A stretch of 12,795 nucleotides of DNA, taken from NCBI GenBank assembly GCA_023228995.1, contig JALOAD010000073.1, positions 1-12,795 on the forward strand. Reading direction: 5' to 3'. Shown piece after piece: positions 7,672 through 12,795 of the stretch (positions within the stretch are counted from its first letter, which is position 1; every line of letters starts with the position of its first letter). Made by a program: the position numbers and the translations under genes. A model generated the notes under the pieces. That model was given only the letters and a program-made list of their open reading frames with translations. It was not told the origin of the DNA and ran no database searches. This DNA is from Candidatus Muiribacterium halophilum (GTDB taxonomy: Bacteria > Muiribacteriota > Muiribacteriia > Muiribacteriales > Muiribacteriaceae).

Positions 7672-9935
7672 GAAGAGATATATTTGAAAGATTTAGTGTT
7701 GACGATTGGATAAAGCTTGTTAATATTAATAAAGCTATTGTATCTGAACTTCAGCTTGATAAAGTGCTTATATTAATATTAAAAAATGCTCTTTCTTCAA
7801 TTCATGCCGAGAATGGTTCTCTTATGCTTGTTGATTCGGATTTATCATCTAATACTATGAGTATAGTAGCTTCGGTTGGAATTCCTGATAAAGTTATACA
7901 TAATATAAAAATCAAGTTTGGAGAAGGTATAAGTGGTAAAGTTGCTAAAACTGGTAAATCAATTCTTATAAAAGATATTGAAAAACATTCTGAATTTAAA
8001 AAAAAGAATAATTCTGATAGATACTCCACAAAATCGTGTATTTCTGTACCTCTTATATATAAAAACAAAGTATTTGGTGTATTTAATATAAATAATAAAA
8101 AATATAATACTGATTTTACAGAAAAAGATCTTGAATTTTCTACAATACTTGCTCATCAAGCAGCTATTGCTATTCAAAATGCAAAACTTTATAGTCAAGT
8201 AAAAAAAGATAAAATAAAACTTGAAGAATTGAATTTTGAACTTGAAGAAAGTCTTTTGGCTTTATCAGATTATACTGAAGAATTATTTACTTTTCATGAG
8301 TTTACAAGAGATATTTTTAATAGTGTATTATCCTATATGGATATTTCAATGTTATCTGATGAATTATGCAGTCTTTTTACAAGAATCGAAAGGATAAATG
8401 CTGATAAAGTTATAATTGATCTCAAATCTTCTGGGATTTTATCTTCTTATGATAAAAATAAAAAAATAATTCTTGATAATGATAGTAAAGAGCTTTTTTT
8501 AAGAATTTCTGAGTATTGTCAAGATAATGAGGAATCAATTAGAATTCCTTTTGAAGAAAAACGCTTTGAACTTTTTGAAAAAGATGTACTTGATAAATTT
8601 TCTACTCTTTTATGTGTTCCACTTGCAGGGAAGGATGGAAATCTTGGTTCTATAATAATTGCAAGAGATAAAGAAAGTAAAACATTATTTGATGAAAAAA
8701 CAAGAAATCTTATGTCAATATTTTCACTTCAGGTATCAACAGCTTTTTCTCTGGTTATTGCTTTAAATGAAATAATGAAAAAAAGAATGGTTGAAAATGA
8801 ACTTAAAGTTGCTGCAAAAATTCAGAAAATGTTTATGCCTAAACAAAGTCCTCTTGTTCCTGGACTTGATATTGCTTATATTAATATTCCAACTTATGAT
8901 GTAGGTGGAGATTATATTGATTTTTTATGGCATAATGAAAATAGATTTGGTATAGCTGTTGGAGATGTTTCGGGCAAAGGTGTTCCGGCTGCTCTTATAA
9001 TGGCACTTACAAAAAGCATTGTTAAATCTAATGTTCCTTTGATTTACAATCCTAAAGAACTACTTGATAAAATTAATTATGAACTTTTAACTGAAATTGA
9101 AGGTAGTAGATTTGTAACTATGGTATTTGGTTATTATGATTGGGATGATCGACTTCTTACTATTGGAAAAGCTGGACATAATCCCCCTTTGATAATAAAT
9201 AAAGATAAAAATGTTACTTCTGTTAATCCTCAAGGTCTTTTTTTAGGTATGTTTAGAGATTGTATTCTTCGTGAAGAAAAATTTACACTTAATAAAGATG
9301 ATGTTGTTGTTTTTTACACAGATGGTATTACTGATGCTGAAAATTTGGAAGGTGATCAGTATGGTATAAACAGATTTATCGAGTTTTTAAAAAAACATCG
9401 TGATTTAAAAAGTTCTGAAATAGTAAAGCTTCTTATTGAAGATGTTGAAATATTTTCTGAGAATACGGAACAAAAAGATGATATAACATTGGTTGTATCT
9501 AAAGCTGTAGATTTTTTTGATAGAGAATTTTTAATTCCTTCAAGAAAATCTGAGATAAATTCACTTCATAATTATATAATGAAAGTGATTTCTCTTAAAG
9601 GTTTTGATAGTGATGAAGTTAAATTTAAAATAAGATTAATAATCGATGAAATTATAAGTAATGCTGTAGAACATGGGAATAAGCTTGATAATGAGAAAAA
9701 AATTGTTATTAGCCATAAGGTTATTGATAATAAATTATTTCTTAATGTTGAAGATAATGGAAAAGGTTTTAATTGGCAAGAAAGTATAAAAAAAGAACCT
9801 GAAAATAATATAAGATCAGATAGAGGAAGAGGAATAATTATATTAAGAGAACTTTGTGAAAGTTTTAAATATAACAATATAGGCAATATAGCAAAACTTG
9901 TAATAAGCTTATCAGAAGATAATAAGTTGGCATAA
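7668..9935 (+). CDS. Two-GAF PP2C (SpoIIE/RsbU-type) phosphatase fused to an RsbW-like kinase domain
   Basis: A 755-residue soluble regulator joining opposite activities of partner-switching systems. Order: GAF (~17-176), a charged coiled-coil-like linker (~176-206), a second, divergent GAF (~206-365), a helical linker (~365-395), a SpoIIE/RsbU PP2C phosphatase (~396-612) and a GHKL/HATPase_c_2 anti-sigma-kinase-like domain (~620-750). The phosphatase has its metal acidic residues: GGDYID (D415, D418), GDVSGKG (D433), TDG (D552) and D604-D605. The kinase-like part has DEIISNAVEHG (N-box, E661/N665), DNGKGF (696-701) and GRG (720-722). In known systems the phosphatase activates and the kinase inactivates a STAS anti-anti-sigma factor; none is encoded here. 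The ATG overlaps the kinase stop by 4 nt and has no ribosome-binding site of its own, so reinitiation is likely. Activities are inferred from motifs. Confidence 0.9.
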   Translation: MRRDIFERFSVDDWIKLVNINKAIVSELQLDKVLILILKNALSSIHAENGSLMLVDSDLSSNTMSIVASVGIPDKVIHNIKIKFGEGISGKVAKTGKSILIKDIEKHSEFKKKNNSDRYSTKSCISVPLIYKNKVFGVFNINNKKYNTDFTEKDLEFSTILAHQAAIAIQNAKLYSQVKKDKIKLEELNFELEESLLALSDYTEELFTFHEFTRDIFNSVLSYMDISMLSDELCSLFTRIERINADKVIIDLKSSGILSSYDKNKKIILDNDSKELFLRISEYCQDNEESIRIPFEEKRFELFEKDVLDKFSTLLCVPLAGKDGNLGSIIIARDKESKTLFDEKTRNLMSIFSLQVSTAFSLVIALNEIMKKRMVENELKVAAKIQKMFMPKQSPLVPGLDIAYINIPTYDVGGDYIDFLWHNENRFGIAVGDVSGKGVPAALIMALTKSIVKSNVPLIYNPKELLDKINYELLTEIEGSRFVTMVFGYYDWDDRLLTIGKAGHNPPLIINKDKNVTSVNPQGLFLGMFRDCILREEKFTLNKDDVVVFYTDGITDAENLEGDQYGINRFIEFLKKHRDLKSSEIVKLLIEDVEIFSENTEQKDDITLVVSKAVDFFDREFLIPSRKSEINSLHNYIMKVISLKGFDSDEVKFKIRLIIDEIISNAVEHGNKLDNEKKIVISHKVIDNKLFLNVEDNGKGFNWQESIKKEPENNIRSDRGRGIIILRELCESFKYNNIGNIAKLVISLSEDNKLA

Positions 9936-9954
9936 TCATGTTTTGTGATTTTTT
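9934..9954 (+). terminator. Weak hairpin with T-run between phosphatase and receiver genes
   Basis: AATCA (9934-9938) and TGATT (9946-9950) can pair around a 7-nt loop, followed by four more Ts. The stem is only five mostly A-T pairs and overlaps the phosphatase stop codon, so at best it partly attenuates transcription into the receiver gene. Confidence 0.2.
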
Positions 9955-9969
9955 ATAAAGAGGTAAATA

Positions 9970-10335
9970 ATGTATAAAATACTTGTAGCAGATGATGAGA
10001 AGAATATTCTTAGAATTATTCAATTTAATCTTGAAAAAAATGGTTTTTCTGTCATTACTGCTGAAGATGGAAAACAAGCATATGAAAAAATAATATCTGA
10101 AAGACCTGATGTTGCAGTTTTGGATATAATGATGCCTAAGCTTAATGGTTTTGAGATTACTGAAAAAATAAGAGAAGAATTAGGAAATAGTATAAAAATA
10201 ATTCTTTTATCAGCTAAAGGTCAAAAAATTGATAAAGAAAGGGGAATTTCTTTAGGAGCTGATATTTATCTTACAAAACCTTTTAGTCCTAAGATATTGA
10301 TTAGTACAATAAGTGAACTTATAGAAAAAAAGTAA
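9970..10335 (+). CDS. Single-domain response regulator (CheY-like receiver)
   Basis: A 121-residue protein consisting only of a receiver domain, with no DNA-binding or enzymatic output. The acidic pocket is D8-D9, the phosphoacceptor is D52 (VLDIMMP), the switch residue is S81 and the conserved lysine is K103 (LTKPF). All key residues are present, so it should accept phosphate. AAAGAGG at 9957-9963, six bases upstream, fixes the ATG. It lies 34 nt after the phosphatase gene and two genes after the histidine kinase, which makes it the obvious candidate acceptor. With no output domain it must act by protein-protein contact, possibly on the phosphatase/kinase protein next door, or shuttle phosphate as Spo0F-like proteins do. 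The target is inference. Confidence 0.93.
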   Translation: MYKILVADDEKNILRIIQFNLEKNGFSVITAEDGKQAYEKIISERPDVAVLDIMMPKLNGFEITEKIREELGNSIKIILLSAKGQKIDKERGISLGADIYLTKPFSPKILISTISELIEKK

Positions 10336-10388
10336 TAAAAAATGTTTTAAATATGTAATTAAAAATCTATTATAAGAGGATAAAAAAA

Positions 10389-10736
10389 ATGAATACAAAA
10401 GAAAGATTAGATTTTATTAAAACAATATTGGAAGATAAAAAAGCTGAGGATATTGTTATTGCAGATGCTCCAGGAGATTTGCTTGTTGATAAGTTTGTTG
10501 TTTGTTCAGGTGCTTCTTCTACTCATATAAAGACTTTATATGATGTTCTTAGAAAAGAACTTAGAGATAATGATATTGAACTTGTAAGTACTACTGGATA
10601 TGATTCAAAAGCTTCAGGATGGATGATACTTGATATTGGAGATGTTGTTGTTCATATTTTTATTAAAGAAAAAAGAGAATTTTATAATCTTGAAAGATTA
10701 TGGGAAGAATATATTATGGAAAAAAATAATGGCTGA
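10389..10736 (+). CDS. rsfS: Ribosomal silencing factor RsfS (Iojap/DUF143 family)
   Basis: A 115-residue protein of the RsfS/Iojap family. In characterised bacteria RsfS binds ribosomal protein uL14 on the large subunit and blocks subunit joining under nutrient limitation. Diagnostic stretches are DKFVVCSGASSTHIKTL (~34-50), a GW-x-ILDIGDVVVHIF segment (~77-91) and the near-C-terminal REFYNLERLW, all at the usual places, and length is typical. AAGAGGA at 10374-10380 is eight bases before the ATG. The gene follows the receiver by 53 nt and overlaps the HEAT-repeat gene by 8 nt. In many bacteria rsfS sits next to nadD; that neighbour is absent here. Identification is confident; co-regulation with the signalling genes is only suggested by co-orientation. 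Confidence 0.94.
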   Translation: MNTKERLDFIKTILEDKKAEDIVIADAPGDLLVDKFVVCSGASSTHIKTLYDVLRKELRDNDIELVSTTGYDSKASGWMILDIGDVVVHIFIKEKREFYNLERLWEEYIMEKNNG

Positions 10737-11772
10737 TTTAAATGAACTCTTATTTAAAATAGAGAGTACAGATGCAACAATATGGCGTGAAGCTATTGAT
10801 AAGCTTAGAGAAGATGGTACTGATCAGGCTAGAAGAATACTTATGCAGATTATTACTACTTCTTCTGATCTTGGGAAAAAATATTATGCAAAAAAAATAC
10901 TTGGTGAAATCCCTCAGGCTGATAATGCAAAATCTAATTTAAAATCTGAAACTAAATCTCAGCAAAAAAAAGAAACTGAGGATGAAAGAATAGCAAGGTA
11001 TTTAAAAAGTGATAATCATGAAGTGCAGATAAAAACTATTATGCATATTGCTAAATATAAACTCTCTCAACATCTTAAAGCTTTGCAAGAGCTTGCTGCA
11101 AGGGAACTTCATCCATTTGTTAGAGCTACAATTGTTAAAGGGCTTGCTTATCTTGGAAAAGAAAAGTGTGTAAATAATATTATACCTTTTCTTAAAGATG
11201 AAGATAACAGAGTTAGAGCAAATGCTATAGAAGCTCTTGAATTAACTGGTGCTTCAGGTATTACAGAACATATTCTTCCATTATTGAGTGATACTGATAA
11301 TAGGGTAAAGATAAATGCTCTTAAAGTAATTGAAAAGATAGATAGAGAAAAAGTAATAAATGTGGTTAGGAGTATGCTAGCAAGAGAGGAAGAATATTAT
11401 GTTACTTCAGCACTTTTTCTGATTGAATCTTTAAATATAGTTGAAGTAAAAGAACAGCTTATTAATATTAAAAATCACAGTAATAAAGAAATTAGTGAAA
11501 AAGTAAAAAAACTTTTAAATTTAAAAACAGAAGAAAATTCTAAAGTTAATATTGAAGAAAAGATTGATGATATAATTGAATTATCAGGTAAAATATCAAA
11601 GGTGATAATTGATCGTGGTTTTATTTTTAAAAGTGATTCTCAAAATGTTTTTGGAGTTTTGTTAAATGATGTTGATAAGCTTTCTCCAGAACAGTATATT
11701 AATATAACCGGGAAGGTAATTAAACAGGATGGATACAATCTTATCGTTCCTGATAAAATCAGCAGGAAATAA
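10729..11772 (+). CDS. HEAT-repeat protein with possible OB-like C-terminal domain
   Basis: A 347-residue soluble protein of unknown function. Residues ~1-62 are helical; ~63-85 is a polar, low-complexity linker rich in Lys, Gln, Ser and Glu; ~86-265 contains HEAT-type helical repeats. Three are clearest, with the recurring pattern D/H-x-x-V-R/K-x-x-A/I at ~96-103, ~128-135, ~158-165 and ~190-197 (for example DEDNRVRANAIEAL and DTDNRVKINALKVI). The C-terminal ~60 residues (~287-347) look beta-rich, with ITGKVIKQDGYNLIVPD resembling the end of an OB-fold; this part is a guess. I chose the ATG at 10729, overlapping rsfS by 8 nt with GGA eight bases upstream. An ATG at 10630 would only add rsfS-overlapping Lys/Ile-rich sequence. 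HEAT repeats usually mediate protein scaffolding; no partner can be named. Confidence 0.8.
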   Translation: MADLNELLFKIESTDATIWREAIDKLREDGTDQARRILMQIITTSSDLGKKYYAKKILGEIPQADNAKSNLKSETKSQQKKETEDERIARYLKSDNHEVQIKTIMHIAKYKLSQHLKALQELAARELHPFVRATIVKGLAYLGKEKCVNNIIPFLKDEDNRVRANAIEALELTGASGITEHILPLLSDTDNRVKINALKVIEKIDREKVINVVRSMLAREEEYYVTSALFLIESLNIVEVKEQLINIKNHSNKEISEKVKKLLNLKTEENSKVNIEEKIDDIIELSGKISKVIIDRGFIFKSDSQNVFGVLLNDVDKLSPEQYINITGKVIKQDGYNLIVPDKISRK

Positions 11773-12106
11773 TTTATTTGAGATTACTACAAGTATATGG
11801 GGATTTGTTGTAATAATATCGTTGTTATTAGAAAGAGTAATACTTACTTGTATGAGAAATGGTATTTTTAATCATTATATTTGGATTAAAATTGGAAAAA
11901 AACTAATTATTTTTTCGCTTTTATCCTCTTATATTATAAGTTTATGCTGGGTTTTTCAGCTGTTTAAAGCAAATATTACTGGAGTAAGTATAATAATAAT
12001 ATATATTCTAGGGTATTTTTTTTACAAAAAATACATATTTAAGTTGCTTTACTCCTTAACAGCTGTTATTTTTATTTTATCAATAATTATCAGGAGCATG
12101 ATATGA
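11729..12106 (+). CDS. Small multi-pass membrane protein of unknown function
   Basis: I do not recognise this 125-residue protein. It is strongly hydrophobic, with about four candidate membrane helices at ~17-40, ~54-77, ~84-98 and ~103-123 and basic connecting segments (for example KIGKK at 54-58). No catalytic motif is visible. The best start is the ATG at 11729, which overlaps the HEAT-repeat gene by 44 nt in another frame. Its ribosome-binding site is uncertain (GGAAGG at 11711-11716, rather distant), and no in-frame ATG, GTG or TTG lies nearby downstream, only weak alternatives such as ATT at 11783. The end is secure: its stop overlaps the bamA start by 4 nt (ATGA). Position directly before bamA suggests an envelope role, but that is inference. 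Confidence 0.65.
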   Translation: MDTILSFLIKSAGNNLFEITTSIWGFVVIISLLLERVILTCMRNGIFNHYIWIKIGKKLIIFSLLSSYIISLCWVFQLFKANITGVSIIIIYILGYFFYKKYIFKLLYSLTAVIFILSIIIRSMI

Positions 12107-12795
12107 AAAAATTTTATTTAATAATAATTTCTTTTATAATAATTTCTATTAATTCTTATGGATTTGAAGTTTCAAAAATAGTTGTAAATGGCAATTCTAT
12201 TATTCTTTCAGAGGTAATAAGTCTTTCTTCAGGAGTTTCAAAAGGTGATGTTATAGAAGCTGAAGAAATTGAAAAGAAAGAAGAAATAATAAAAGAAGAA
12301 GTTCTTTCTTTGGGGTATTTTGGTAATGCTAATATAAGACTTATACCGGTTACTAGAGAAAAACTTGAGCTTAGAATACAGGTTCTTGAATTTCCAGTAA
12401 TAAAAAAGATAAATGTAAATAGTGATAGTGGTCTTACAAAAAAAGAAATTACATCAAAAATGAAAACAAAAGAAAATGAAATACTTAATATAAATAATTT
12501 TAAAAAAGATCTTGAGGTATTAAGAGAATATCTTGTTAAAAAAGGTATAATAATTGGCGGAAGATCAAGTTTTAGATTAAATGAAACATTTGATGAGATT
12601 ATAATTGATATATATAGAGCAAAAATATCAGAAATAACAGTTTTGGGTAATAAAAAGACAAGGCTTAATGTTATTACAAGAGAATTTGAGTTTGAAAAAG
12701 GTGATTATTATGATTTTGTAACTCTTAGAAGATCGTATCAGAATCTTTCTAATACAGGTTATTTTAATAAAGTTGATTTTGTTCCTGAAAACGAT
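12103..12795 (+). CDS. bamA: BamA/Omp85 outer-membrane assembly protein, N-terminal part (truncated by window end)
   Basis: The open frame runs off the right edge with 231 codons visible. Residues 1-20 form a signal peptide (MKK, a hydrophobic Ile-rich core, then NSYG), directing export. Three POTRA repeats follow: ~22-97, ~98-172 and ~173 onward, the last with the typical ITVLGNKKTR and NTGYFNKVDF elements and incomplete at the edge. BamA inserts beta-barrel proteins in the outer membrane, with periplasmic POTRA domains receiving substrates. The C-terminal barrel and any further POTRAs lie outside the window, so a TamA-like or other Omp85 member is not excluded. AGGAG at 12092-12096 is six bases before the ATG, and the 4-nt overlap with the membrane-protein gene implies coupling. 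This gene is the main evidence that the cell has an outer membrane. Confidence 0.85.
   Translation, partial: MKKFYLIIISFIIISINSYGFEVSKIVVNGNSIILSEVISLSSGVSKGDVIEAEEIEKKEEIIKEEVLSLGYFGNANIRLIPVTREKLELRIQVLEFPVIKKINVNSDSGLTKKEITSKMKTKENEILNINNFKKDLEVLREYLVKKGIIIGGRSSFRLNETFDEIIIDIYRAKISEITVLGNKKTRLNVITREFEFEKGDYYDFVTLRRSYQNLSNTGYFNKVDFVPEND

Noticed and set aside
7802-8198. Two minus-strand open frames opposite the phosphatase gene
   Set aside because: They lie opposite a conserved GAF domain, have Ile/Phe-rich compositions typical of AT-rich antisense frames and no family resemblance.
9572-10077. Two minus-strand open frames opposite the end of the phosphatase and the receiver gene
   Set aside because: They are antisense shadows of conserved HATPase and receiver sequence; one also spans an intergenic junction.
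10630-10728. ATG at 10630 as the start of the HEAT-repeat gene
   Set aside because: The extra 33 residues are an out-of-frame reading of the conserved end of rsfS; the ATG at 10729 gives a normal short overlap.

Overview
The window is a compact, very AT-rich stretch (by eye roughly a quarter to 30% G+C) with twelve protein-coding genes, all on the + strand. Spacing is tight, with many 1-8 nt overlaps. Codon use is uniform, favouring AGA for Arg, CTT for Leu and A/T third positions. The last gene is the start of a BamA/Omp85 outer-membrane assembly protein with a signal peptide and POTRA domains, so the organism is a diderm bacterium. Low G+C combined with many GAF-domain signalling proteins and c-di-GMP enzymes recalls AT-rich candidate or deep-branching Gram-negative phyla, but I cannot name the taxon from sequence alone.

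Layout. (1) Positions 1-413 hold no convincing gene. The stretch is less AT-rich than the rest and carries a 33-bp tandem repeat, a perfect 10-bp inverted repeat and a putative promoter for the first gene. (2) Positions 414-6017 form a c-di-GMP block mixed with housekeeping genes: a membrane dCache-HAMP-GAF-GGDEF diguanylate cyclase, a membrane GAF-HD-GYP phosphodiesterase, a TatD nuclease, a YcgR-like PilZ receptor and dUTPase. The last four are joined by three consecutive TAATG stop/start overlaps. (3) Positions 6079-10335 form a soluble signalling block: a GAF-PAS histidine kinase whose start codon lies just after an extended -10 element and has no Shine-Dalgarno (probably leaderless), then a 755-residue GAF-GAF-PP2C phosphatase-HATPase protein (RsbU and RsbW activities on one chain), then a lone CheY-like receiver. 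(4) Positions 10389-12795 hold RsfS (ribosomal silencing factor), a HEAT-repeat protein with a possible OB-like C-terminus, a small multi-pass membrane protein and the 5' part of bamA.

How they may work together. The first block contains the synthesis, degradation and sensing of c-di-GMP. The second looks like a phosphorelay feeding a partner-switching (anti-sigma/anti-anti-sigma type) module, although no STAS antagonist or sigma factor is in the window. The GAF domains of the phosphodiesterase and the phosphatase are visibly alike, which suggests a shared signal or domain duplication. The most interesting reading is a combined partner-switch plus c-di-GMP locus, comparable in logic, though not in gene architecture, to the HptB-HsbR-HsbA-HsbD pathway of Pseudomonas. 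That link is inference.
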